Shown piece by piece: positions 33,860 through 45,197 of a stretch of DNA of 64,000 nucleotides. This stretch comes from Blastochloris sulfoviridis (lineage in GTDB: Bacteria > Pseudomonadota > Alphaproteobacteria > Rhizobiales > Xanthobacteraceae), in the NCBI RefSeq assembly GCF_008630065.1, contig NZ_VWPL01000005.1, positions 1-64,000 of the forward strand, given 5' to 3'. The notes below the pieces were generated by a model. The model had not been told where the DNA came from. It ran no database searches and saw only the letters and a list, made by a program, of their open reading frames with translations. The translations under genes and the position numbers were made by a program. Position 1 is the first letter of the stretch; each line of letters opens with the position of its first letter.

Positions 33860-34930
33860 CTACCCCGCAGCAAGCGTCGGATAGTCGGTGTAGCCGCGCG
33901 CCTCGCCCTGGAAGAACGTCGCCGGATCGGGCGCATTCAGCGGCGCACCACGCCGGAAGCGCTCGACCAGATCCGGATTGGCGATGAACGGCACGCCGAA
34001 CGCCACGAGGTCGGCATCGCCGGCCGCGATCGCCGCGTCGGCCCGCGCCGCGTCATAGCCGCTATTGGCGATGTAGCTGCCGGCGAACCGGCGCCGGAAC
34101 GCGCCGAAATCGAACCCCGCCGGCCCGCCCTGCATGCCATGCAGATAGGCGAGGCCGTAGCGGCCGAGCATTTCGGCGGCGTAGCCGAACGTCGCCGCCG
34201 GGTCGGAATCGCGCATGCCATAATTGTCGAACATCGGCGACAGCCGCACGCCCACCCGGTCGGCACCCCACACGCCGACGACCGCCTCCACCACCTCCTT
34301 GAGGAAGCGGGCGCGGTTCTCCACCGGGCCGCCATAGGCGTCGTCGCGCTGGTTGGTGCCGTCGCGCAGGAACTGGTCGATCAGATAGCCATTGGCGCCG
34401 TGAATCTCGACGCCGTCGAACCCAGCCCGCTTGGCGTTGGCGGCGCCGGCGGCGAAATCGGCGACGACGCCGGGAATCTCCTCCAACGTCAGCGCACGCG
34501 GCGTCACGAACGGCTGAAGCCCGGTGGCGGTGAAGGTCTGGCCCTCGGCCCGGATGGCGGAGGGCGCCACCGGCTGGCCGCCATCGGGCTGGGTTGACGG
34601 GTGCGACAGCCGCCCGGTGTGCCAGAGCTGCAGAAAGATGCGGCCGCCGCGGCCATGGACCGCGTCGGTGATGGCGCGCCAGCCGGCGACCTGGGCGTCT
34701 GTGAAGATGCCCGGCGTGCGCGGATAGCCCTTCGCCTGGGCCGAGACCTGCGACGCCTCGCTGATGATCAGGCCGGCCTCGGCGCGCTGGCAATAATACT
34801 CGACCGCCAGCGGCGACGGCACGTCGCCCTCCACCGCACGGCTGCGGGTGAGCGGGGCCATCACCACGCGGTTCGGCAGGCTGAGCGCCCCCAGCTTGAC
34901 TGGCGACAGGAGGTGGTCGAACGCGGGCAT
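33860..34930 (-). CDS. nemA: Old yellow enzyme, N-ethylmaleimide-reductase type alkene reductase
   Basis: A 356-residue FMN-dependent TIM-barrel reductase of activated alkenes, quinones, maleimides and nitro compounds. Recognisable parts are APLTRSRA (FMN phosphate/ring region), FLQLWHTGR, and the substrate-binding His/Asn pair in VEIHGANGYLIDQFLRDGTN (near residue 180). NADPH is the usual donor. The start at 34930 follows AAGGTG. A TGGACTGATCGGTCCA operator lies 20 bases upstream, and its presumed repressor is the next gene. Length equals the family standard, so the enzyme should be active. Confidence 0.93.
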   Translation of the reverse strand: MPAFDHLLSPVKLGALSLPNRVVMAPLTRSRAVEGDVPSPLAVEYYCQRAEAGLIISEASQVSAQAKGYPRTPGIFTDAQVAGWRAITDAVHGRGGRIFLQLWHTGRLSHPSTQPDGGQPVAPSAIRAEGQTFTATGLQPFVTPRALTLEEIPGVVADFAAGAANAKRAGFDGVEIHGANGYLIDQFLRDGTNQRDDAYGGPVENRARFLKEVVEAVVGVWGADRVGVRLSPMFDNYGMRDSDPAATFGYAAEMLGRYGLAYLHGMQGGPAGFDFGAFRRRFAGSYIANSGYDAARADAAIAAGDADLVAFGVPFIANPDLVERFRRGAPLNAPDPATFFQGEARGYTDYPTLAAG

Positions 34931-34949
34931 GCTGGCACCTTCAAGGTAA

Positions 34950-34965
34950 TGGACTGATCGGTCCA
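34950..34965. promoter_or_regulatory. NemR/TetR-type operator of nemA
   Basis: TGGACTGATCGGTCCA is a near-perfect 16-base palindrome; only the T/G pair beside the centre breaks it. Its spacing and wording match TetR-class operators of the GACC-N4-GGTC sort known for NemR. It lies 20 bases upstream of the nemA start, overlapping the expected promoter or leader, so bound repressor would block transcription of nemA and its own gene. Confidence 0.75.
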
Positions 34966-35227
34966 GAACCTAGTTGAGCCGTCCGGTACGGTCAAGGCGA
35001 AGCGCGGGACGGGACGACGGATGGAATGTGTGAGACCAATGACAGCGAAAGCTGACCGTTGGCTCCGGTCGCGGATTCTCACGAAATATATGATTTCATG
35101 AAAGAAGATCCGCGACTGCGAATGGCCCCACGCGTCAGCGTCTGGGGCCGTTCGTATGAGGCTCGATCTTCGAGCGTTCCCGGCAGCGCCTGCCGCCTGA
35201 CCGAGACGCGAGTCCTCACGACAGAAG

Positions 35228-35257
35228 CCCCCGCGCAACCATCCGGCTGCGCAGGGG
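35228..35257 (-). terminator. Hairpin terminator of katG
   Basis: CCCCCGCGCA (35228-35237) faces TGCGCAGGGG (35248-35257) across ten bases, one G-U pair in the RNA. It lies 12 bases past the stop codon of katG on the minus strand. The U-run is weak (TTCTGTCG). The rest of the gap 34966-35227 shows nothing recognisable. Confidence 0.6.
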
Positions 35258-35269
35258 TGTTCGCTCAGG

Positions 35270-37607
<2,338 letters not shown>

Positions 37608-38531
37608 ATGAGCGGTCTCTCGATGCGACATCTGCGCTATTTCGAGGCGCTGGCCCAGCACGGCCATTTCGGGCGCGCGGCCGAAGCCTGCGCCATCTCG
37701 CAGCCTGCGCTGTCCCTGCAGATGAAGGAACTGGAGGATCTGCTCGGCGCGCCGCTGATCGAGCGGGGCACGCGGCAGATCCGGCTCACCAGTCTCGGTG
37801 AAGCCTTTGTCGAGCGCACGCGCGACATCCTGCGGGCGGTCGACGAGCTTGACGACCTCGTTCGCACGTCCCTGCGCCCGCTGACCGGGCGCTTGCGCCT
37901 CGGCGTCATCCCGACGGTCGCCCCCTATCTGCTGCCCGCGATCATCCACGGGCTGACGGAGCGCTTCCCCGGGCTTGATCTGAGGCCGCGCGAGGCAGTG
38001 ACGCACAAGCTCGTCGAGGGCCTGATCGATGGCCGCCTGGATGCCGCCATTGTCGCCTTGCCGCTGTCGGAGCCGGCGCTGCACGAGCACGCGCTGTTCG
38101 AGGAGGAGTTCGTCCTGGTCCGCCCGAAGGCCGATGCTTCAAAGCCGGTGCCCTGTCCGGAGACGCTGCGCGAGATGCGCCTTCTCCTGCTGGAGGAAGG
38201 GCATTGCTTCCGCGACCAGGCGCTATCCTTCTGCAAGATGCCCTCATCGGCGACACGCAACCTCATGGAAGGCAGTTCGCTTTCGACCTTGGTGCAGATG
38301 GTGGGCGCCGGCATCGGCGTCACCCTGATCCCGGAAATCGCCATCGCCATCGAAACCCGTTCCGCGGACGTCTCCGTCGCGCGGCTCGGACAGCCCCGCC
38401 CGACACGGACGCTGGGCATGGTCTGGCGCCGAACGAACCCCCTGTCCGATCAGTTCGCGCACATTGCCGAGACCGTGCGCGAGACCGTGCGTCGGCGTGC
38501 CCTGCCCCATTCGGCGCCACACGCCGGATGA
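37608..38531 (+). CDS. oxyR: OxyR, LysR-type hydrogen-peroxide sensor
   Basis: A 307-residue regulator. Its N-terminal winged helix (MRHLRYFEALAQHGHFGRAA, near residues 6-25) binds DNA; the C-terminal regulatory domain carries the redox pair in EGHCFRDQALSFC, the pattern of the peroxidatic Cys199 and resolving Cys208 of the E. coli protein. On oxidation it activates katG. Start at ATG 37608; ATG 37623 (MRHLRYFEAL) is possible. It is divergent from katG, the normal arrangement in alphaproteobacteria. Confidence 0.93.
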   Translation: MSGLSMRHLRYFEALAQHGHFGRAAEACAISQPALSLQMKELEDLLGAPLIERGTRQIRLTSLGEAFVERTRDILRAVDELDDLVRTSLRPLTGRLRLGVIPTVAPYLLPAIIHGLTERFPGLDLRPREAVTHKLVEGLIDGRLDAAIVALPLSEPALHEHALFEEEFVLVRPKADASKPVPCPETLREMRLLLLEEGHCFRDQALSFCKMPSSATRNLMEGSSLSTLVQMVGAGIGVTLIPEIAIAIETRSADVSVARLGQPRPTRTLGMVWRRTNPLSDQFAHIAETVRETVRRRALPHSAPHAG

Positions 38532-38626
38532 GCCGAGAACCGGCCTCGATGGCCGGAATTCGCGACCTCGAACACGGATCGCGATGCGCGCATTTCCGGA
38601 ATCGCCAATGATCCGCGGGTGCCTCG

Positions 38627-39175
38627 TCACAGCGCGCGGATGTGATTGGTGATATCGACGTCGCGCGCTGGCGGCGGCGGTGCCTCCGCCGTTCCGAGAT
38701 AGAGGAAGCCGATGATCTGATCCTCGTCGCCGAGGCCGAGCGCCGCGTGCAGGTGGCGGTTGAACATCGGCCAGCCGGAGCGCCAGATGCCGTTGAAGCC
38801 CTGGGCGAGCGCGGCCATCTGCATGGCCATCACCGCGCAGCCGGCACTGAGCTGCTGTTCGAACTTGTTGACGAGAGGATGCGGCCTGAAACGCGACGCC
38901 ACGATGATGACGACCGGCGCGCGCAGCGGCATGCGCGCGGCGCGCTCGATCACCTCGCCCGGCTCACCGGCGGCCTCCGCCGCCTGTCGCATCAGCTCGC
39001 CCAGCCGGTTGCGTCCATCGTCCGCCGCGACGATGAACTCCCACGGGCGCAGATGCTGGAAATCGGGTACCTGCATGCCCGCGCGCAGGATGGCGGCGAG
39101 CTGATCCCCCGCCGGCCCCGGCGACGTGAGCTTGGCGCACGAACGCCGTTCGAGAAGAAGCGTCATCGCGTCCAC
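38627..39175 (-). CDS. YdjA-type nitroreductase family protein
   Basis: A 182-residue FMN-dependent oxidoreductase of the small nitroreductase group. The start is GTG 39175: GGGGGA lies six bases upstream, and the resulting MDAMTLLLERRSC matches the N-terminus of YdjA-like proteins (MDALELLINRRSA). FMN contacts are expected from ERRSCAKL, LRAGMQVPDFQHLRPWEF and the C-terminal FLYLGTAEAPP. Members reduce nitroaromatics and quinones with NADPH, often with low activity. It sits just downstream of the ATP-grasp gene (48 bases between), same strand, and may share its transcript. Confidence 0.88.
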   Translation of the reverse strand: MDAMTLLLERRSCAKLTSPGPAGDQLAAILRAGMQVPDFQHLRPWEFIVAADDGRNRLGELMRQAAEAAGEPGEVIERAARMPLRAPVVIIVASRFRPHPLVNKFEQQLSAGCAVMAMQMAALAQGFNGIWRSGWPMFNRHLHAALGLGDEDQIIGFLYLGTAEAPPPPARDVDITNHIRAL

Positions 39176-39223
39176 AATCCGTCCCCCACTCAATCGTCAC
39201 TTGCGCGCGCGTCGATAGCGCCG

Positions 39224-40270
39224 TCACGACACCCATGCGCGTGCCTCCCTGAGCCCGGCCTGCCGGCGCAGGCTGTATTCGACCACATGGCCCAGCACGT
39301 CGGCCTGGCTGAGGCCCCATTCGCCGGCGGCGAGGCAGATCGCGCCGCTGCGGCCGATGTGGCAGCAGATGTTGAATTCGAGAAACACCCGCCGGCCGGT
39401 CGCCGGATCGAAGCGGTAATCGAGCCGCAGATAATCCATCGGCCCGGCCGCCGTCCACAACGCGGCGACATCGGCGTCCAGCGATGTCCGCAATGCGTCG
39501 TCCGGCCTGAACATCTCATAGCCCAGCGGGTCGTTGCGCTTGAGGTCCTCGGTGATGATGGCGCCGGCCCGGTCCGAGCGCGGCCGCACCACGCCGAGCA
39601 TCAGCGGCGGCGTCCCGCCCAGCACCGGCACGGTGATGTCGATGCCCGGCGCGAACCCCTCCACCAGCACCGCCATGCCGCGCGCCATCAGGTCCGCTGC
39701 GACGCGAGCCGCGCCCGCCCAGTCGTCCTGGATGGAGTCCGCGCTCACGCCTTCCGAGGCCGCACCGAAGCGGTTCTTGACGAAATACGGCCCCGGAAAC
39801 GACGGTGGCGTCGCAAGGTCCGCGGCCGTCGCGTAGACCGCGCCGTCCGTCACCGGAATGCCGATCGCCTTGGCCGCAAGCTTGGCGAACCACTTATCCT
39901 CGGCGAGCGCCCGCGTGTTGGGTCGCGCGCCGACGCAGGGCACGCGCAGGAACTCGCACATCGAGGCGACGAACACCTCGGGATTGTTGATCGGCATCCG
40001 GTTGTAGAGCGAGAACACCAGATCGATATTGCCCGGCGTGCCGAGCAGCGCGTGGCAGCTTCGCGTGGTGATCACCGGATAGCCAAGCTGAGTGAGGGTG
40101 CGCCACACGCGGTGATAATAGGCGGGATAGCCGCCATCGCCGGCAAACGCGTGGCACACATAGTCCGGCTCCTGCGGCGCGTAGCGCGCGAGAAACAGGA
40201 TGCGGATTGCAGGCGCCTTCGGCGGCCGGATCACGCGATCGCAGATCGACTGACGAGCCAACACGGACAT
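39224..40270 (-). CDS. ATP-grasp ligase resembling D-Ala-D-Ala ligase
   Basis: A 348-residue protein with an N-terminal Rossmann-like part (ILFLARYAPQEPDYVCHAFA) and the ATP-grasp fold: KAIGIPVTDGAVYATA (central helix), PYFVKNRFGAASEGVS (lysine and glycine loop) and LDYRFDPATGRRVFLEFN (magnesium site with FLEFNICCHIGRSG). D-Ala-D-Ala ligases and related enzymes that join amino acids or modify natural products use this fold. Two cysteines in NICCH are unusual. The true ligase for the cell wall normally lies in the dcw cluster, so this is an extra, substrate unknown, enzyme. ATG at 40270 follows GGAGG. Confidence 0.78.
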   Translation of the reverse strand: MSVLARQSICDRVIRPPKAPAIRILFLARYAPQEPDYVCHAFAGDGGYPAYYHRVWRTLTQLGYPVITTRSCHALLGTPGNIDLVFSLYNRMPINNPEVFVASMCEFLRVPCVGARPNTRALAEDKWFAKLAAKAIGIPVTDGAVYATAADLATPPSFPGPYFVKNRFGAASEGVSADSIQDDWAGAARVAADLMARGMAVLVEGFAPGIDITVPVLGGTPPLMLGVVRPRSDRAGAIITEDLKRNDPLGYEMFRPDDALRTSLDADVAALWTAAGPMDYLRLDYRFDPATGRRVFLEFNICCHIGRSGAICLAAGEWGLSQADVLGHVVEYSLRRQAGLREARAWVS

Positions 40271-40705
40271 TGTGCCTCCGGCATGGGCCGACGAGTGGCG
40301 TTGTTTCCCCGGCAGGCCCGCACCAACCGGCGAGCGCGCAGCCTGCGCGACGAGTCGTCATCGGATGAATGTTCCCCCCGGGCACGGAATCCGGTGTGGC
40401 GCGTACACGCCGGTGCAGTCGCCCGACCAGACCGGCAGAGCCATCGCCGGCCTGCTGTCTGGACACGTCCGTGTCCCGGCGGCGGGAACCGCGGCGCGGC
40501 TTCGCAGCGCATCGTCTCCGGCCGAATTCTGACCTAGCGGAAGAAGCCGGATCATTGCAATGGTGGCGCCAAGACCTCCGCCCGGGCGAAGGGCCCGGCG
40601 CAACCGCCGGTGACATCGTCACAGACTGCAGACCGAGGCTGGGCGATGATTGCATCCACACGGCCGGCGTCCCTTACGTCGGCGATCCGACCGGGAGAGC
40701 CGAAC
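40271..40705. other. Gap between divergent genes, no gene seen
   Basis: The 435 bases between the ATP-grasp gene and the SQR-like gene must contain both promoters. Many short overlapping frames exist, but none is recognisable. I see no riboswitch consensus, tRNA or strong palindrome. GGGCCGGAGATGATGCGC-like GC skew is unremarkable. Confidence 0.4.
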
Positions 40706-41833
40706 GTGACAAACATCACCGTCCTGGGCAGCGGCTTCGCCGCGCTCACCGCCGCGCGCGAACTGCGCCGGCACAGGGTCGATGCCGAGATCACCATGAT
40801 CTCGCCGCGCGACGAGCTGCATTATCTGCCGAGCGTGATCTGGCTGCCGGCGAACCTGCGCAAGGGCGAGGAGCTCAAGGTGCCGCTCAGGCACTTCTTC
40901 GCCCAGCACCGCGTGAATTTCGTACGCGCCGCGGTCACCGGGTTGGAAGACGGCGGGCGCACGGTACTGACCGACCAGGGCGCCTATCGCAACGACCATC
41001 TCGTCATCGCCACCGGCGGCCGGCTGATCCGCAAGCTGCCGGGCATCGAGCATGCCTTGATCCCGTGCGAAGGCATCGCCGTTGGTGAAGAGATCGGCCG
41101 GCGCCTCGAAGCGCTGCCCTCCGGCCGCATCGCCATCGGCTTTTCCGCCAATCCCAACGAGCAGGGCGCCGTGCGCGGCGGGCCGATGTTCGAGTTCCTG
41201 TTCATCATCGACACGCTGCTGCGCCGGCAGGGCCGCCGCCACCGCTTCGACATCACCTTCTTCAACCCTTCCCCGCGCCCCGGCGCCCGCCTCGGGCCGA
41301 AGGCCGTCGACGGCCTCATCGCCGAGATGAAGCGGCGGGAGATCGCGACCCATCTCGGCCACAAGATGGTGTGCATGGAGGAGAAGAAGGTGGTCACCGA
41401 CGGCGGCGAGATCGACGCCGACCTGATCCTGTTCATGCCAGGCATCACCGGCCCGGCCTGGCTCGCCAGTACCGACCTGCCGCTGTCGCCGGGCGGCATG
41501 GTGATGGCCGACGCGATGTGCCGGGTGGAGGGACGGCCGAATGTCTGGGTAGTCGGCGATGCCGGCTCGTTCCCAGGCCCCGACTGGATGCCCAAGCAGG
41601 CCCATCAGGCCGACCTGCAGGCCAAGGCCGCAGCCGCCAACATCGCCGCCGCGCTGGCCGGGCGCGAACCGAAGACCCGGTTCAAGCCGGAACTGATCTG
41701 CATCGTCGACACGCTCGACGACGGCATGCTGGTGTTCCGCAACGAGCGCTTCAACATCGTCGGCCCACGGATGAAGCTGTTCCATTGGCTGAAACGATTC
41801 TTCGAGGGCTACTATCTGCGGACGTTCCGCTGA
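40706..41833 (+). CDS. Sulfide:quinone-oxidoreductase-like flavoprotein
   Basis: A 375-residue FAD-dependent oxidoreductase of the two-dinucleotide-binding superfamily. The FAD motif ITVLGSGFAALTAARELR opens the protein, the second cofactor segment is VWVVGDAGSFPGPDWMPKQA near residue 275, and the C-terminus is a membrane-anchoring amphipathic stretch, KLFHWLKRFFEGYYLRTFR. These match type II NADH dehydrogenase/SQR relatives. Cysteines occur in IPCEGIAV, MVCMEEK, MCRVEG and ICIVDT; whether they form the SQR catalytic set is uncertain. The GTG at 40706 follows GGGAGAG. The neighbouring thioesterase and oleate hydratase suggest membrane-lipid or quinone-linked work. Confidence 0.82.
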   Translation: MTNITVLGSGFAALTAARELRRHRVDAEITMISPRDELHYLPSVIWLPANLRKGEELKVPLRHFFAQHRVNFVRAAVTGLEDGGRTVLTDQGAYRNDHLVIATGGRLIRKLPGIEHALIPCEGIAVGEEIGRRLEALPSGRIAIGFSANPNEQGAVRGGPMFEFLFIIDTLLRRQGRRHRFDITFFNPSPRPGARLGPKAVDGLIAEMKRREIATHLGHKMVCMEEKKVVTDGGEIDADLILFMPGITGPAWLASTDLPLSPGGMVMADAMCRVEGRPNVWVVGDAGSFPGPDWMPKQAHQADLQAKAAAANIAAALAGREPKTRFKPELICIVDTLDDGMLVFRNERFNIVGPRMKLFHWLKRFFEGYYLRTFR

Positions 41834-42001
41834 CCGCTCGCCTGCCGGCTTGACCGGCGCGGCTCCCTAGGGGCACCCTCAAGCCAAGGCTCGGCCATTC
41901 CGCACGCGGCAGCGCCGGGCTGACCGCCATTCGCCATGGCCGCCGGGCCTCGACGTCCGGCGGTCTCACACTCATCGGAATCATCGGAGCGGGAACCCCA
42001 C

Positions 42002-42475
42002 ATGGATGCCTTCCAGGACCACTATCCGGAGAACGTCGCGCACTGCTATGGCTGCGGCCGCCTGAACGCGCACGGCCACCAGATCAAGACCGTGTGGGAG
42101 GGCGACGAGACCGTCACCCGCTTCACGCCCGAGCCCTATCACACCTCGGTGCCGGGCTTCGTCTATGGCGGGCTGATCGCCTCGCTGATCGACTGCCACA
42201 GCACCGGCAGCGCCGCAGCCGCCATGTACCGCGCCGAGGGCCGCGACCTCGATTCCCTGCCGCCATTCCGATTCGTCACCGGATCGCTGCACGTCGATTT
42301 CCTCAAGCCGACGCCGATCGACGGCCCGATCGAGCTGCGCGGCCGCATCACCGAGGTCAAGGGCCGCAAGGTGGTGGTCGAGACCGCGGTGCTGGCGGCC
42401 GGCGTGCTCACCGCCCGCGGCCATGTGGTGGCAATCCAGATGCCGGAGGATTTCGGCACGGCCCAGCCGGGTTGA
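42002..42475 (+). CDS. PaaI-type hotdog-fold thioesterase
   Basis: A 157-residue acyl-CoA thioesterase of the PaaI group. The N-terminal CYGCGRLNAHGHQIK is typical of a conserved subfamily; the active loop VYGGLIASLIDCHSTGSAA carries the catalytic-region Asp; and LHVDFLKPTPIDGPIELRG is the core beta strand. It would hydrolyse a small acyl-CoA, probably as a homotetramer. The ATG at 42002 follows GGAGCGGGA. It stands between the SQR-like gene (168 bases upstream) and the oleate hydratase gene (133 bases downstream). Confidence 0.88.
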   Translation: MDAFQDHYPENVAHCYGCGRLNAHGHQIKTVWEGDETVTRFTPEPYHTSVPGFVYGGLIASLIDCHSTGSAAAAMYRAEGRDLDSLPPFRFVTGSLHVDFLKPTPIDGPIELRGRITEVKGRKVVVETAVLAAGVLTARGHVVAIQMPEDFGTAQPG

Positions 42476-42608
42476 GAGCCGCAGCGCCGATTCAAGGCCG
42501 CGACAGAACCAGCGCGCGCGGCGATAATCCCATCCTCTGTTCGGTTCCATCGGCTTAGGCCACGCCCACGCCGGACGCGGCCTGAAGCGTCGAGACGGGG
42601 GAATGGGC

Positions 42609-44180
42609 ATGTCACAGACAGCGGCTGAGCATTTCATGATCGGCGGCGGCATCGCCTCGCTTGCCGCCGCAGTGCTCCTCGTGCGCGATGCCGGCGTGCC
42701 CGGCGATCAAATCTGCATCCTCGAACAGCGCCCGGTCCTTGGCGGCAGCCTCGATGGCTCGGGAAACGCCACGGACGGCTATCTCACACGCGGTGGGCGC
42801 ATGTTCGAGAGCAACTATGTCTGCACGTTCGACCTGCTCGACACCATTCCCGCCACCGATGATCCGTCGATCAGCGTCAAGGCCGACATCCTGGCCTTCA
42901 ACGCGCAGGTTCCGGGCTTCTCGGAGTGCCGTCTGATCCGCGAGGGCCAAAAGGCCGAGGACCGGTTGCGCCTCCGGCTCGGCGCCAGCGACATCTTCGA
43001 CCTTGTTCGCCTGACCTTGACGCCGGAGTCGCGGCTCGACGGCAGGACCATCGAGTCCTGGTTCCGCCCCGGTTTCTTCGAGTCCAATTTCTGGATCATG
43101 TGGTCGACGATGTTCTCGTTCCAGCCCTGGCATTCGCTGGCCGAGATGCGCCGCTACATGCGCCGGTTCATCCATCTGTTTCCCGGCCTCGCGCGCATCG
43201 CCGGGGTGCTGCGCACCCGCTACAACCAATACGACTCGCTGATCGAGCCGATCCGCGCATGGCTGAGTTCAAGAGGCGTACGATTCCACACCGGCGCCGC
43301 CGTCAGCGATGTCGAGATCGAAGGCGACAGCCGCGCCCGCCGCGTCACCCGCCTCGCGCTCGACTCCGGCGAGACCATCGCCGTCGCCCCGGCGGACCGC
43401 GTCTACATCACGCTGGGCTCGATGACCGACGCCTCCTGCACCGGCTCGGCAACGGCCGTGCCCGCGCTTGACGACCGCGAGGGCGCCGCGTGGCGGCTGT
43501 GGCGCAGGCTCGCGGCACGGTACGATGGCCTCGGCCGGCCTGAGGTCTTCTGCGCCGACACCGTCAAGACCGCCTGGAACTCCTTCACCGTCACGCTGGA
43601 CGGCCCCGAATTCTTCGACTTCATGGAGCGCTTCAGCGGCAACCGCACCGGCACGGGCGGTCTCGTGACCTTCGCCGGCTCTGGCTGGACGCTATCGATC
43701 ATCATGCTCCACCAGCCGCATTTCCGCACCCAGGCGCAACGCACCTACGTATTCTGGGGATACGGGCTGCGCGGCGAGCGCGACGGCGATTTCGTCCGAA
43801 AGCCGATGTGGCAGGCAACCGGCGCCGAGATCCTTGAGGAACTGGCCGGCCAGTTGCGCCTGACCGAAGCACAGGCTGCGTGGTTCTCCGGCGCGCGCAT
43901 CGTCCCCTGCCGCATGCCGTTCATCACCAGCCAGTTCATGCCGCGCCGGGCCGGGGATCGCCCGCCGGTTCGCCCCGACGGCGCCGAGAACTTCGCCATT
44001 ATCGGCCAGTTCTGCGAGATGAAGCGCGACTGCGTGTTCACCGTCGAATACTCGGTGCGCTCCGCCTGGGCGGCCGTTCAGGCGATGACCGGGCGCGTGC
44101 CGGCGCCGCCCGCCGTGGTCCGCACCGACAATCGCCCCGACGTGCTGTTGAACGCCGCGCGCGTCATGCTCGCCGGATAG
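42609..44180 (+). CDS. ohyA: Oleate hydratase (MCRA family)
   Basis: A 523-residue FAD protein of the myosin-cross-reactive-antigen family that adds water to the 9-double bond of oleate, giving 10-hydroxystearate. The FAD-binding motif is FMIGGGIASLAAAVLLVRD; the active-site segment is GGRMFESNYVCTFDLL, with the catalytic-region Glu. The first 15-30 residues are shorter than in many homologues, and the total is at the low end of the family. ATG at 42609 is better spaced from GGGGG than the ATG at 42603. Hydration of unsaturated fatty acids can detoxify or modify host or environmental lipids. It is near a thioesterase but has no clear operon partner. Confidence 0.93.
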   Translation: MSQTAAEHFMIGGGIASLAAAVLLVRDAGVPGDQICILEQRPVLGGSLDGSGNATDGYLTRGGRMFESNYVCTFDLLDTIPATDDPSISVKADILAFNAQVPGFSECRLIREGQKAEDRLRLRLGASDIFDLVRLTLTPESRLDGRTIESWFRPGFFESNFWIMWSTMFSFQPWHSLAEMRRYMRRFIHLFPGLARIAGVLRTRYNQYDSLIEPIRAWLSSRGVRFHTGAAVSDVEIEGDSRARRVTRLALDSGETIAVAPADRVYITLGSMTDASCTGSATAVPALDDREGAAWRLWRRLAARYDGLGRPEVFCADTVKTAWNSFTVTLDGPEFFDFMERFSGNRTGTGGLVTFAGSGWTLSIIMLHQPHFRTQAQRTYVFWGYGLRGERDGDFVRKPMWQATGAEILEELAGQLRLTEAQAAWFSGARIVPCRMPFITSQFMPRRAGDRPPVRPDGAENFAIIGQFCEMKRDCVFTVEYSVRSAWAAVQAMTGRVPAPPAVVRTDNRPDVLLNAARVMLAG

Positions 44181-44249
44181 CGTTGGGGCCGGCGCCAGAT
44201 GCGGCGTTTGCACGGCCCCACGCAACATGTCTGCCAGGGGAGCGGCGGG

Positions 44250-44459
44250 TCAGCGGCGCTCGACCCAGTCGTCTCCCACCTTGACGTAGGACCGCTTCAC
44301 TGCCGCCCAGGCGATGCGATGGGCGGCTTCCTCCTGGCGCGGATCGTCGGCATGTGCGGCAAACGCGTTGTTGAAGGCGGCGCGAAAGATGTCCTGCGCG
44401 TGCGACGGCAGATGCCGGGCCACGGACGGCGGCAGATCGTCATTGCTGCGATAGGGCAT
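44250..44459 (-). CDS. chaB: ChaB-family small protein
   Basis: A 69-residue protein matching ChaB: it starts MPYRSNDDLPPSVARHLPSH, has AQDIFRAAFNNAFAAHAD in the middle and ends AWAAVKRSYVKVGDDWVERR. ChaB was named as a regulator of a cation antiporter in E. coli, but a direct mechanism is not established, and no antiporter gene is present here. The start at 44459 follows GGAGGG. It lies 50 bases downstream of the phosphoribosyltransferase gene on the same strand and may share its transcript. Confidence 0.93.
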   Translation of the reverse strand: MPYRSNDDLPPSVARHLPSHAQDIFRAAFNNAFAAHADDPRQEEAAHRIAWAAVKRSYVKVGDDWVERR

Positions 44460-44509
44460 TGGCCGACCCTCCAGACAGGTCTCCGGCACGATCCGCAGGC
44501 GGCCCCGTC

Positions 44510-45169
44510 TCAGCCGCCGGCCGGCGACACCGCGGGATGGCGCGCCAGCAGCTCGATGACCTCGGCATCCGACACCTGCCGGAAGTCGTCATAGAAGAAG
44601 CCGATGGCACCGAACGGCTCGGGCGTCTCCAGGCACACGATCTCGTCCACCTCGCCGCGCAGCGCCTCCAGCGCCTGCGGCGGCGCCACCGGTACCGCCA
44701 GCACGAGCTTGGCCGGATTGCGCTGCCGGGTCGCCTGCAGCGCGGCGCGAACGGTGGCGCCGGTGGCGATGCCGTCATCGACGACGATGACGGTGCGGCC
44801 CGCCAGGTCCGGATGGGCGCGATCGCCAAGGTAGCGCTTACGCCGCCGTTCGATCTCGGCCAGTTCGCTGTCGCGGGCCCTGGCAAACTCGGCCTCGCCG
44901 ATGGCCAGCTTGGCGATCACATCGTCATTGCGCACGACGATCGGCGAAGGGCCGTCGACCACCGCCGCCATCGCCAGTTCCGGCTCGAACGGCACGCCGA
45001 TCTTGCGCACCAGTATGAGATCGAGCGGCGCCGCCAGCGCGGCCGCGATTTCGGCCGCGACCGGCACCCCGCCGCGCGGCAAGGCCAGCATCACCGGGTG
45101 TTCGTCCTTGAGCGGCGCGAGTGCCTTGGCGAGTTGGCGGCCGGCGTCGATGCGATCGATGAACGGCAT
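44510..45169 (-). CDS. Phosphoribosyltransferase-like protein
   Basis: A 219-residue protein with the type I PRTase fold. The PRPP loop is VIVVDDGIATGATVRAALQA near residue 125; the flexible loop and hood regions include ALPRGGVPVAAEIA near residue 30 and EPFGAIGFFYDDFRQ near 190. The DGIATGAT motif is that of the group often fused to or encoded beside a dienelactone-hydrolase-like enzyme, whose broken copy is immediately upstream (45198-45435). GGAGG lies just before the ATG at 45169. The substrate is unknown. Confidence 0.88.
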   Translation of the reverse strand: MPFIDRIDAGRQLAKALAPLKDEHPVMLALPRGGVPVAAEIAAALAAPLDLILVRKIGVPFEPELAMAAVVDGPSPIVVRNDDVIAKLAIGEAEFARARDSELAEIERRRKRYLGDRAHPDLAGRTVIVVDDGIATGATVRAALQATRQRNPAKLVLAVPVAPPQALEALRGEVDEIVCLETPEPFGAIGFFYDDFRQVSDAEVIELLARHPAVSPAGG

Positions 45170-45197
45170 GGGGGCCTCCAGGAACCTTCCCGCACGA

